The notes below the pieces were generated by a model. It did no database searches, was not told the DNA's origin, and saw nothing but the letters and a program-made list of their open reading frames with translations. Of a stretch of 64,000 nucleotides of DNA, positions 17,880-25,633 are shown piece after piece. The DNA is from CAYSGL01 sp964520985 (lineage in GTDB: Bacteria > Pseudomonadota > Alphaproteobacteria > Micavibrionales > Micavibrionaceae). Position numbers and translations under genes: made by a program. How positions within the stretch are numbered: the stretch's first letter is position 1; each line of letters opens with the position of its first letter. The stretch covers positions 806,001 to 870,000 of the forward strand of contig CAZFPB010000001.1 of the NCBI GenBank assembly GCA_964520985.1, written 5' to 3'.

Positions 17880-18828
17880 GCCGCGCCGCGACCTTCTTTT
17901 CCGGCTGGTAGGCGATGTAAGTAAAACCGCCCAGCCCTTTTTCGACTTTGTGCATCTGCCGCACGTTGGAAAAATCAAGACTGGCTTTCCATTCACTGCC
18001 ATACAGCAGGAATTGTCCGAGCCTGATCGGCATACCGCCTGTATCACGGCGGGATAACAGCGATTGAATTTTATGCAACTCGGCAAACAGACCGCCCTCC
18101 TGATGGTCCACCGTTGCAACGGTGGCAAAGGCGGAGGCCAGCAGGGAGTGACGCTCTATGTTGCGCAGATCAAAATCATCGATCGTCAGATGCGCGGGCA
18201 ATTCAAAATCCTGCGCCGCCAGTTTGGTAATATCGTCCACGTTCGAGAGCGTCGACCATGTTTTACAGGCAGTAAATAATTCACGCGGCAGATGATCTTT
18301 CACCGTCAGCAGGCGTCCCAGGATAGACGCAGATAAATAATCTTTTTTTGCATCCTTACTTAACTCGAATCCGCACCGCGCCCAGGTGTAAGCGCCATTG
18401 GTTAGGCCGGCGCCGAATTCTAAACCCGGAAGGCCCAAGGCCATCGCTAATTCAAGCCGGGCTTTGGCTATTTTGGTACCAATGCCTTTGCCCTGCTCGT
18501 TCAATTTCATGGTTGAAAAAAGCAGTTGGTTTTTTTTCAGATCAAACCCGAACGTAACATCATCGATAATCGTCTGATCATCATCCAGTTTAAAAATAAA
18601 AATATGCGCTTGTTGATTGCGCACGATGAGTTGCAGATTGGGGATAGGGAGTGTTTCGAACATGTCCGCAATTTCCTGCGGCAGCAGCGGCATGTACTCA
18701 TTCCAGTCGTCCAGCCGGGAAACACCATTCATGCGGCTCGTCTGGCTCAGGCAGCAGCTCTCCGCCAGATCCTGAAAATCATCCGGGGTGATGTCCCGTG
18801 TGCGCGGCAGAAGGGTCGTCTCGTACAT
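17836..18828 (-). CDS. Unknown protein with a GNAT-like segment
   Basis: A 330-residue protein starting at ATG 18828 (a TTG three codons upstream is also in frame). The middle has STMKLNEQGKGIGTKIAKAR, resembling acetyl-CoA-binding motif A of GNAT acetyltransferases (Q-x-x-G-x-G), then LEFGAGLTNGAYTWARCGFE like motif B. The N- and C-terminal thirds match nothing I know. The 5' end overlaps the end of the upstream GT9 gene by 50 bases, so coupling is likely. An acetyltransferase role is inferred only. Confidence 0.55.
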   Translation of the reverse strand: MYETTLLPRTRDITPDDFQDLAESCCLSQTSRMNGVSRLDDWNEYMPLLPQEIADMFETLPIPNLQLIVRNQQAHIFIFKLDDDQTIIDDVTFGFDLKKNQLLFSTMKLNEQGKGIGTKIAKARLELAMALGLPGLEFGAGLTNGAYTWARCGFELSKDAKKDYLSASILGRLLTVKDHLPRELFTACKTWSTLSNVDDITKLAAQDFELPAHLTIDDFDLRNIERHSLLASAFATVATVDHQEGGLFAELHKIQSLLSRRDTGGMPIRLGQFLLYGSEWKASLDFSNVRQMHKVEKGLGGFTYIAYQPEKKVAARPTRSSFYMAQGFAP

Positions 18829-19777
18829 GGCGGCCAAACAGTTTACAAATTATGTCAATAACTTGCTCCGTTTCTAACCCGCCCATGAGCGTGTGGTCAA
18901 GCGTTTTCGCGCTGTACCCTGGGAAATCCGTCAATTCATCGAACGTCTGCGGCGTCTGGATATAGGCCGCATGCGCCCCCCAAGGGCGGTAGAGATGCGG
19001 GTAGCTCGGCCCGAACAGGCCCAGTGTTTTCACGCCGCTGGCCGCCGCGGCATGCATCAGCCCGGAATCATTCCCGATAAAGAAATCGCACCGCGCAATC
19101 GCCGCCGCCGCTTCGCCGGGCGTACCCTTGGCGATACCATCGATGCGGCGCTCCGCAGGAACACTCTCTAATACTGGGCGCGCCTGCGCCTCTTCCCCCG
19201 GAGCGGCGAAGACGGCTATGCGCGCGTTCGGCATCGGACCGTCCGCAGAAATCATCCATTGCACCACCTCGATGAAACGCTCCGCCGGCCATGTCTTGCC
19301 GATCCAGTTGGCTGCCGGCCCGACACCGAGGATCGGCGCTGGTCCCGCCATCAACCGATCCGCAAATTCTGTCTGCTTGCGCGTAAAATATAATTTTGGC
19401 GCAGGCGGCGGCGACACGCCGATCAGTTGCCCGCCCTGTTCTACCTTATGTTTTGTCTGGTCGATATGCTTGCCGAAAATATAGCGTTTATCCGACCATA
19501 TCAGCCGCGAGACCGCCGAGTTGCGCAGGTCGATCACAATATCCCAGCGCGTGCCGACAACCTCTTTCCACAGATCGATCCAATGCCCATGGCGCGGCTT
19601 CTTCACGACGGGAATAACGCACTCAACATTCGGAAAACCTTCAAACAAGCTCACGCATAATTTCCCGCACGCCACCGTCACCTTGCCTTGCGGATAGGTG
19701 CGCGCCATATAATCGAGCAGGCCCGTGGATAAAATGGCATCGCCAATGCGCGTGGCTGTGATAAAGAGTATTTTCAT
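18779..19777 (-). CDS. Glycosyltransferase family 9 (heptosyltransferase-like)
   Basis: A 332-residue GT9 enzyme of the ADP-heptose:LPS type, probably adding a sugar to the lipopolysaccharide core at the inner face of the cytoplasmic membrane. MKILFITATRIGDAILSTGL is the standard N-terminus, so I start at 19777 and reject upstream codons. The nucleotide-sugar domain carries FFIGNDSGLMHAAAASG and GLFGPSYPHLYRPWG. The start shares CATG with the divergent ygfZ. The 3' end runs 50 bases into the next gene. Confidence 0.87.
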   Translation of the reverse strand: MKILFITATRIGDAILSTGLLDYMARTYPQGKVTVACGKLCVSLFEGFPNVECVIPVVKKPRHGHWIDLWKEVVGTRWDIVIDLRNSAVSRLIWSDKRYIFGKHIDQTKHKVEQGGQLIGVSPPPAPKLYFTRKQTEFADRLMAGPAPILGVGPAANWIGKTWPAERFIEVVQWMISADGPMPNARIAVFAAPGEEAQARPVLESVPAERRIDGIAKGTPGEAAAAIARCDFFIGNDSGLMHAAAASGVKTLGLFGPSYPHLYRPWGAHAAYIQTPQTFDELTDFPGYSAKTLDHTLMGGLETEQVIDIICKLFGRHVRDDPSAAHTGHHPG

Positions 19778-20552
19778 GACCATTGAGACAACGCCATTTT
19801 TCGTGACTTTGCAAGACCGGGGCCTCGTCCGCATCGAGGGGCCGGACCGCGTGGCCTTCCTGCAAGGGCTCGTCTCCAATAATGTCGAACACGCAGCGCC
19901 GGACAAAACCGTTTATGCAACCCTGCTCACACCGCAGGGAAAATTCCTGCATGATTTCTTTATCCATGAAACCGGCGACGCCCTGCTCCTTGATTGCGAA
20001 GGCGGTGCGCGCGCACAAGACCTCTATGACCGCCTGCTGAAATACCGCCTGCGCGCCAAAGTAACTTTGTCCGTCGATCTCACGCATCCTGTCTACGCCG
20101 TCTTCAACGCTGACATCGGGCTACCCGATCCGCGCCATGCCGACATGAGCAACCGCGGCTTCGACAAACCCGACCTGCCCGAACAACCTTTCGCCGTGTG
20201 GGACAGACGCCGCCTTACCCTCGCCATCCCTGATGGCAGCCGTGATATGATCGTCGATAAATCCACCCTGCTCGAATGCAACCTCGATAAACTCAACGCC
20301 ATCGACTGGAACAAGGGCTGCTATATGGGTCAGGAACTGACCGCCCGCATGCATTATCGCGGCCTCGCCAAAAAACATCTCTATGCCGTGCAATGTGAGG
20401 GCGAATGCCCCGCCCCGTTCACTGACTTGCATAAAAATGAGGGCCTGATTGGTGACATGCGCTCATCCGTTGGCGATATCGGCCTTGCGCTGCTCAAGGA
20501 TGACGCGGTACAAACGCTGAATGAGCAAGATCCGATACGTCTTCTGGGATAG
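19776..20552 (+). CDS. ygfZ: YgfZ/GcvT-family folate-binding protein
   Basis: A 258-residue protein of the YgfZ/IBA57 branch of the aminomethyltransferase fold, linked to folate-dependent maintenance of Fe-S enzymes such as MiaB. The diagnostic motif KGCYMGQELTARMHYRG near residue 180 contains the conserved K-G-C-Y-x-G-Q-E. The N-terminal domain shows LQGLVSNNV and LLTPQGKFLHDF. The start is ATG 19776, within the CATG shared with the GT9 gene. Its end overlaps the HAD gene by 32 bases. Confidence 0.9.
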   Translation: MTIETTPFFVTLQDRGLVRIEGPDRVAFLQGLVSNNVEHAAPDKTVYATLLTPQGKFLHDFFIHETGDALLLDCEGGARAQDLYDRLLKYRLRAKVTLSVDLTHPVYAVFNADIGLPDPRHADMSNRGFDKPDLPEQPFAVWDRRRLTLAIPDGSRDMIVDKSTLLECNLDKLNAIDWNKGCYMGQELTARMHYRGLAKKHLYAVQCEGECPAPFTDLHKNEGLIGDMRSSVGDIGLALLKDDAVQTLNEQDPIRLLG

Positions 20553-21153
20553 CGACAACACACTGGTGCAAACCTACCGGCACCACTGGTTCAAACATGT
20601 CGAAACCTTAAAAACCCTTGGCATTACGCTGGGCGATGAATGGCAGGAGCGCATCTACACCAACAACGGTGCGCAGAACTGGGAATGGCTCTCGAGCGAA
20701 CTCGGCCTTGCGCTCGACAAAGACAACTATCTCGACCGTATCGATCACTGGTATTTCACCCAGATCGCCAACATCGAAATCCGCGATGGCGTGCTCGACG
20801 CTATTCAATTGTTTAAAGACGCAGGCCTGCGCCAAGCCGTAGTGAGCAACGGACGCCAGAGATCCGTCACGGCCTCCCTTACCGCCAAAGACCTGGTGAA
20901 GCATTTTGATTTCATCCTGTGCAAAGAAGACTACCAGGGCCGCAAACCCGAAGCCGCCCCCTATCTCGCCGCCAAAACCCGCATGCAGCAGATCACCGGC
21001 GATATCATCGACCCGCAATCCTGCCTCGTCATTGAAGACGACCCCAAAGGGGTCGAAAGCGGCATCGCCGCTGGGATGGTTGTAATTGATCGCCCGATCG
21101 GCGCAGATGATACGGCGGCTTTTTTACAAACCTGCCGGAATTATCTCGTTTAA
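20521..21153 (+). CDS. HAD-superfamily hydrolase
   Basis: A 210-residue phosphatase-like protein. Motif I is DSDNT at 10-14 (D-x-D-x-T), motif II the Ser of VVSNG, motif III the Lys of QGRKPEAAPY, and motif IV EDDPKGVES. The Trp/His-rich cap (HHWFKHVETL, NWEWL, DHWYF) is distinctive, but the substrate is unknown. It overlaps ygfZ by 32 bases, so the two are probably cotranslated. It converges with the small gene at 21155 with a one-base gap. Confidence 0.82.
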   Translation: MSKIRYVFWDSDNTLVQTYRHHWFKHVETLKTLGITLGDEWQERIYTNNGAQNWEWLSSELGLALDKDNYLDRIDHWYFTQIANIEIRDGVLDAIQLFKDAGLRQAVVSNGRQRSVTASLTAKDLVKHFDFILCKEDYQGRKPEAAPYLAAKTRMQQITGDIIDPQSCLVIEDDPKGVESGIAAGMVVIDRPIGADDTAAFLQTCRNYLV

Positions 21154-21154
21154 C

Positions 21155-21478
21155 TTACGGACCGGATAGACCGCCGTCTTTTTTGCCGGCGCGAACCTTC
21201 ACCATATTCTTGGCGTTAGCCGTCTGCATTTCCGCTCGTTCTTCAGGCGTCATCTTTGCACGGCGTCTGTTTTGACGTTCCCGATCTTGCGCACGCAATC
21301 TTTCGCGCTCTTCTTCTGAAAGATGCGCGCGGCTTCCCGGTTTCTTTAGCTCCCGATCCAGAACCGATTTACAAAAAATCTCTAAGCTTTGATCGAACTG
21401 CCTTTTTAACTCCGGCGTCGCCCCCGCGCGAATATCGCGCAGTGTTTCAAAAAATCCGTTGATGAATGACTTGTCCAT
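21155..21478 (-). CDS. Unknown 107-residue basic helical protein
   Basis: The sequence is helical and strongly charged: LSEEERERLRAQDRERQNRR, then RRAKMTPEERAEMQ, ending with a Lys/Gly tail. It could bind nucleic acid or form a coiled coil, but there is no family match. It starts three bases after the stop of the gene at 21482, so the two form a small operon. Confidence 0.5.
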   Translation of the reverse strand: MDKSFINGFFETLRDIRAGATPELKRQFDQSLEIFCKSVLDRELKKPGSRAHLSEEERERLRAQDRERQNRRRAKMTPEERAEMQTANAKNMVKVRAGKKDGGLSGP

Positions 21479-21481
21479 AAT

Positions 21482-21799
21482 TTATTTCACCACGAATTGT
21501 TGCGTCTTGCCATCATAGATGACACGCTCTCCCGCATTCGTATAGGCTTTGGCACCCTGCGTAACACGTCCGCCAATATTGCGATTGGGTCTGCCCGAAG
21601 AAGCAAGGACGGCCAATTCAAACAGACGGCTTGTCGCGCCCTCTTCCGTGCCGCCAAGAGCTGTCAGCCCGGCGATGTCTTTATTCTTGCGAATGTAACC
21701 GTCTGCGCTCGCGATGTAACGGGCATCTGGTGTTTGTTCCAGCGTCAAAGGCCCAAAGGCTTTTTCCAGCGCCCGTTTTTGAAATTTTGCACTCAACAT
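21482..21799 (-). CDS. Unknown 105-residue protein
   Basis: A basic N-terminus MLSAKFQKRALEKAF is followed by a polar region rich in Gly and Thr (TALGGTEEGATSRLFELA, SSGRPNRNIGGRVTQG) and a short beta-like end YDGKTQQFVVK. There is no signal peptide and no known motif. It is the first gene of a two-gene unit; its upstream region (21800-21890) is AT-rich and likely holds the promoter. Confidence 0.5.
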   Translation of the reverse strand: MLSAKFQKRALEKAFGPLTLEQTPDARYIASADGYIRKNKDIAGLTALGGTEEGATSRLFELAVLASSGRPNRNIGGRVTQGAKAYTNAGERVIYDGKTQQFVVK

Positions 21800-21851
21800 A
21801 TCGCACTCTCTTGTTATTAATTTTATGCGTTATGTAATATTTGGGTGCGAT

Positions 21852-21880
21852 TTGTCAAGCAAGACCCGCCTTTTTATGGT
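21852..21880 (+). promoter_or_regulatory. Possible promoter before repeat copy 1
   Basis: TTGTCA at 21852-21857 and TATGGT at 21875-21880 are 17 bases apart on the plus strand. Transcription from here would run straight into the terminator hairpin of the 78-nt element, giving a very short RNA. Weak consensus; noted because no plus-strand gene follows. Confidence 0.25.
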
Positions 21881-21890
21881 ATGATGAATA

Positions 21891-21968
21891 ATCAACGGGC
21901 GCATTGCGTCCGTTTTTTTATGGGTAAAATGCCGTGCTCGGCAAAAAATACGCCGAACGAACTGAATA
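21891..21968 (+). repeat. 78-nt repeat element, copy 1 (hairpin, spacer, conserved tail)
   Basis: Copy 1 of an element also found at 49260-49337 on the minus strand, both exactly 78 bases with no indels. Both open with ATCAACGGGC, form a GC-rich hairpin ending in CGTTTTTTT, then have about 20 variable bases, then an invariant 26-base tail (AAAAAATACGCCG followed by AACGAACTGAATA). The tail ends three bases beyond the ppdK stop. A G-U pair in this hairpin is G-C in copy 2, suggesting the RNA structure is maintained. Confidence 0.75.
21894..21919 (+). terminator. Rho-independent terminator within repeat copy 1
   Basis: AACGGGCGC and GCGTCCGTT pair around ATT, and the T run directly follows on the plus strand. 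The nearest plus-strand gene upstream ends at 21153, beyond two minus-strand genes, so its natural transcript is unclear. Confidence 0.65.
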
Positions 21969-21971
21969 CTT

Positions 21972-24689
21972 TTACTGCTGCAAATAGGATTTGAATTTAT
22001 CCATCCAGCCGCCAGATGAGGCGACTAGCGCCGCTTTCACCTTGTTATCGTTGGCTTTTCCGGCACGCAATGTCGCCTGCGCCGCGGCAAGGCGGGCAAT
22101 CGGTACGCGGTAGGGGGAACAGGACACATAATCGAGCCCTGCCTCCTCGAAGAACGCAATCGACGCCGGATCGCCGCCATGTTCGCCGCAGATGCCGAGC
22201 TTCAGATCGCGGCGGGCCTTGCGACCCCGTTCGACCGCCATCTTGATGAGTTGGCCGACACCTTCTTTATCAATGGTGGTAAACGGGTCTTTCTCGAATA
22301 TCCCTTGTGAGAGATAATCGGGCAGGAATTTTCCGGCATCGTCGCGCGACAGGCCGAGGGTGGTTTGCGTCAGATCGTTGGTGCCGAAGCTGAAAAATGC
22401 GGCATCGTGCGCGATATCTTCCGCCATCAGCGCGGCGCGCGGCAGCTCGATCATCGTGCCGACGCTGTAGGCGCGGCCTTTGAAAATCTCGGCCGCGACG
22501 TCATCGACGACCTTCTTCAAAATGGTCAACTCAGTGCGCGTCGCGATCAACGGGATCATGATTTCCGGGATAACATCGGTTTCAAGCGCCGCCTCAAACA
22601 CCGCCCGCGCCTGCATCGCATAGATTTCCGGGAAGCTGATGCCGAGGCGGCAGCCACGATGGCCGAGCATCGGATTGCTCTCGGACAATTCTGCAAGACG
22701 CTTGCGCACCACATCGACATCGATCGCCGCGAGCTTGGCAAACTCGGCGATATCTTTTTCCTCATGCGGCAAGAACTCATGCAAGGGCGGATCGAGGAAG
22801 CGCACCGTCACCGGCAGGCCTTTCATGATCGCGAACAATTCCTTGAAGTCGCTGCGCTGCGCCGGCAGCAGTTTGTCGAGCGCCGCTTTGCGTTCGTTGA
22901 TGTTGCTCGCGAAAATCATCGCCCGCACATTCTGGATACGGTCGGCATCGAAGAACATGTGTTCCGTGCGGCACAGACCAATACCTTCCGCGCCAAACCC
23001 GCGCGCCGTTTTCGCATCGAGCGGCGTTTCCGCATTCGCGCGCACGGTCATGCGGCGGACTTTATCGGCCCATCCCATGACGCTGGCAAAGTCACTCGAC
23101 AAGTCCGGCTGGATTGTCGTCACCTGCCCCAGCATGACTTCACCGGTCGAGCCGTCAATCGTAATGATGTCTCCGTCTTTCAGATCAACGCCACCAACAC
23201 TCATGGTTTTGGTTTTGTAATCGATGCTCAGCGCGCCGCAGCCCGCCACGCATGCCCGGCCCATGCCGCGCGCCACAACCGCCGCATGCGATGTCATGCC
23301 GCCGCGCGTGGTCAAGATGCCCGCCGCCGCATGCATGCCGTGAATGTCTTCCGGCGATGTTTCGATGCGGCACAGGATGATGCGCTCGCCATTCTTCGCG
23401 CGCTCTTCCGCCTCATCGGCGCTGAAGACGATCTTGCCCGATGCCGCGCCGGGAGACGCCGGCAGGCCTTTGGCGATGATCTGCTTGTGTGCCATCGGAT
23501 CAAGCGTCGGATGCAGTAGTTGATCCAGTGCCTGCGGTTCCAGACGCAACAACGCCTGCTCTTCCGTAATGACTTTCTCGGCCACCATATCGACCGCGAT
23601 TTTGAGTGCCGCCGCCGCCGTGCGCTTGCCGCTGCGGGTTTGCAGCATGTAGAGCTTGCCCTGCTGCACGGTGAATTCAATATCCTGCATGTCGCGGTAA
23701 TGACCTTCGAGGCGCAGGCGCACCTGATCCAGCTGCCGGAACACATCTGGCATGGTTTCTTCCATCGACGGCAGATCGCTGCCTTCTTTCTCACGGCCCT
23801 TGATGGTGAGCGATTGCGGCGTGCGGATACCGGCGACAACATCCTCGCCCTGCGCGTTCACAAGATACTCGCCGTAGAAGTAATTCTCGCCGGTCGAGGG
23901 ATCGCGCGTAAACGCCACGCCCGTCGCGCAATCGGCGCCCATGTTGCCGAACACCATCGCCTGCACCGTTACCGCCGTTCCCCATTCTTCGGGAATATCG
24001 TGAATGGTGCGGTACGTGACGGCGCGCGGTGTCTGCCACGACTGGAAGACTGCGCCGATCGCGCCCCAGAGCTGTTCTTTCACATCGGCGGGAAACGGCT
24101 TGCCGAGTTCGCGCGCGACCATATCTTTGTACTGCCCGACAATCTGCTGCCAGCCTTCCGCTGTGATGGCGGTGTCTTCGGTGATATCCAGATCGCGTTT
24201 ATGCTGGTCGAGAATATCTTCGAACTCATAATGATCGATGCCGAGCACGACATCGCCATACATCTGGATGAAGCGGCGGTAGGAATCCCATGCAAAGCGC
24301 GCATCGCCGGATTTCTCCGCGAGGCCTTTGGCGGTTTCATCATTGAGACCCAGATTGAGCACAGTATCCATCATGCCGGGCATGGACACGCGCGCGCCCG
24401 AACGCACAGATACAAGGAGAGGGTTGCTCGGATTGCCAAAGCCCATGCCGCTCGCCTGCTCCATCGCGGCCAGCGCTTCATTGACCTGCAATGCCAGCTC
24501 GGCTGGATACTGGCGTCCGTTCTGGTAATAATGGGTACAAACTTCGGTGGTAATAGTCAGGCCCGGCGGCACCGGTAAGCCCAGAGAGGCCATTTCGGCA
24601 AGGTTGGCTCCCTTGCCTCCCAGTAGGTTGCGCATATCGGCTGTACCTTCATTCTGGCTACTACCAAAGATATACACCCATTTCGCCAT
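21972..24689 (-). CDS. ppdK: Pyruvate, phosphate dikinase
   Basis: Interconverts pyruvate, ATP and phosphate with PEP, AMP and pyrophosphate, feeding gluconeogenesis or PPi-linked glycolysis. It has 905 residues from ATG 24689, preceded by AAAGGG; the longer frame is rejected because the family begins KWVYIFG. The N-terminal ATP-grasp domain has LLGGKGANLAEM. The swivelling domain carries the phospho-His in GGMTSHAAVVARGMG. The C-terminal PEP/pyruvate barrel has GICGEHGGDP and the catalytic Cys of YVSCSPYRV. It is divergent from a small gene with a possible operator between them. Confidence 0.97.
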   Translation of the reverse strand: MAKWVYIFGSSQNEGTADMRNLLGGKGANLAEMASLGLPVPPGLTITTEVCTHYYQNGRQYPAELALQVNEALAAMEQASGMGFGNPSNPLLVSVRSGARVSMPGMMDTVLNLGLNDETAKGLAEKSGDARFAWDSYRRFIQMYGDVVLGIDHYEFEDILDQHKRDLDITEDTAITAEGWQQIVGQYKDMVARELGKPFPADVKEQLWGAIGAVFQSWQTPRAVTYRTIHDIPEEWGTAVTVQAMVFGNMGADCATGVAFTRDPSTGENYFYGEYLVNAQGEDVVAGIRTPQSLTIKGREKEGSDLPSMEETMPDVFRQLDQVRLRLEGHYRDMQDIEFTVQQGKLYMLQTRSGKRTAAAALKIAVDMVAEKVITEEQALLRLEPQALDQLLHPTLDPMAHKQIIAKGLPASPGAASGKIVFSADEAEERAKNGERIILCRIETSPEDIHGMHAAAGILTTRGGMTSHAAVVARGMGRACVAGCGALSIDYKTKTMSVGGVDLKDGDIITIDGSTGEVMLGQVTTIQPDLSSDFASVMGWADKVRRMTVRANAETPLDAKTARGFGAEGIGLCRTEHMFFDADRIQNVRAMIFASNINERKAALDKLLPAQRSDFKELFAIMKGLPVTVRFLDPPLHEFLPHEEKDIAEFAKLAAIDVDVVRKRLAELSESNPMLGHRGCRLGISFPEIYAMQARAVFEAALETDVIPEIMIPLIATRTELTILKKVVDDVAAEIFKGRAYSVGTMIELPRAALMAEDIAHDAAFFSFGTNDLTQTTLGLSRDDAGKFLPDYLSQGIFEKDPFTTIDKEGVGQLIKMAVERGRKARRDLKLGICGEHGGDPASIAFFEEAGLDYVSCSPYRVPIARLAAAQATLRAGKANDNKVKAALVASSGGWMDKFKSYLQQ

Positions 24690-24757
24690 ATTTTCTGCCC
24701 TTTTCAGTGATTTTATCGGAACCAAAGTGTAAGGCCATGCGTCCTAAAGGGCAATGT

Positions 24758-24768
24758 CTAAGCCTTAG
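24758..24768. promoter_or_regulatory. Short palindrome in the ppdK / 24829 gap
   Basis: CTAAG and CTTAG surround a single C. It shares the CCTTA half-element with the larger dyad at 24800, so the two could bind the same factor. Confidence 0.25.
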
Positions 24769-24776
24769 ATTAAAAA

Positions 24777-24815
24777 TTGACATAACAGTTAATAATTTGT
24801 TAAGGTGAGCCTTAA
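24777..24815 (+). promoter_or_regulatory. Promoter with overlapping palindrome upstream of the 111-residue gene
   Basis: A perfect -35 TTGACA at 24777-24782 is followed after 17 bases by TTAAGG at 24800-24805 as a weak -10. The -10 is the left arm of the dyad TTAAGG-TGAG-CCTTAA (24800-24815), so a bound repressor would block RNA polymerase. The TATAAT match is poor, which fits a regulated promoter. Confidence 0.4.
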
Positions 24816-24828
24816 TCAGGAGTGTGTA

Positions 24829-25164
24829 ATGAGTGCAGTTGAAGACAAAATTGAATTGGCGAAACGCCAGATTTTGGGAGAAGAGCCACCGCTCCATGAG
24901 AAAGCGCGTATTCCTTATAATCTCTCCAGTGTCGCACTCGTAGATTACATTCGTTTATTTGAGGAAACGTTGGCTAGCCCACAAGACAATAAGTCTAACT
25001 TGTCGCAACTTTTCTTTCACATGGCTCAAATTGAATTTGGGGAACATCACGGCAGCAAAAATATTGAAAAAATTGAGAACGATATCGGCATCAAACATTA
25101 TGCAGCGGCTCGCAAACGATTTGTCGAATATTACAAACCTAAAGTGCCTATTCCTACTTACTAA
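24829..25164 (+). CDS. Unknown 111-residue protein
   Basis: The start is ATG 24829 because AGGAG lies at 24818-24822, six bases upstream. A helical, soluble protein: it opens with VEDKIELAKRQILG, then FEETLASPQDNKSNLSQLF, and ends with ARKRFVEYYKPKVP. No family is recognised. It has a promoter with an overlapping dyad. Its last 11 bases overlap the end of the convergent GNAT gene. Confidence 0.6.
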   Translation: MSAVEDKIELAKRQILGEEPPLHEKARIPYNLSSVALVDYIRLFEETLASPQDNKSNLSQLFFHMAQIEFGEHHGSKNIEKIENDIGIKHYAAARKRFVEYYKPKVPIPTY

Positions 25165-25633
25165 ATTCTTTCACCATCATCAGGCATAATTCGCCCGATC
25201 GGTAGAGCCGGTCTGAATCAATGCTGACACGATCATAGGTGGCGCCGTAACCATCCGGCTCATAACCCAGTTTCCAATAGAGACGCTGTGCCGGGCCGAA
25301 TTCTCTGGTAATACCGACACTGATCCCTACTCCCTCATGACCGGCTTCTTTGGCGGTTTGCTCCAATGCCACGATCATGGCTTTTGCAGCGCCTTGCTGA
25401 CGGAAGTTGACCAGCACATTCACATCCTGAATCTCAGGATAGTTGAGTTTTTGATAGAGGCTATAGCGCGGTTTGTAATTGAGCATGGCATACCCGCAAT
25501 CAACGCCGTCGCTTTGCGCCATAATGATCAGGCGCCCTTCGTCGAAACAGCGCTCGAAATAGCCTGGCTCGTTTTCGCTTATTTTATTCAGGATAATGAT
25601 GTCAGACGGCGTTGTCTCGCGCAGCGTGATCAT
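25154..25633 (-). CDS. GNAT-family N-acetyltransferase
   Basis: A 159-residue acetyltransferase-like protein. The acetyl-CoA-binding motif A is seen in VNFRQQGAAKAMIVALEQTA (R-x-x-G-x-A), after the strand DVNVL. Motif B follows in FGPAQRLYWKLGYEPDG. The substrate is unknown. It overlaps the upstream S49 gene by four bases (ATGA), suggesting cotranslation. Confidence 0.8.
   Translation of the reverse strand: MITLRETTPSDIIILNKISENEPGYFERCFDEGRLIIMAQSDGVDCGYAMLNYKPRYSLYQKLNYPEIQDVNVLVNFRQQGAAKAMIVALEQTAKEAGHEGVGISVGITREFGPAQRLYWKLGYEPDGYGATYDRVSIDSDRLYRSGELCLMMVKEFSK

Noticed and set aside
22365..24578. Two long open frames (384 and 352 codons) antisense to ppdK
   Set aside because: They are abutting shadows of the ppdK reading frame, rich in His/Arg as reverse-strand frames usually are, with no family motifs.
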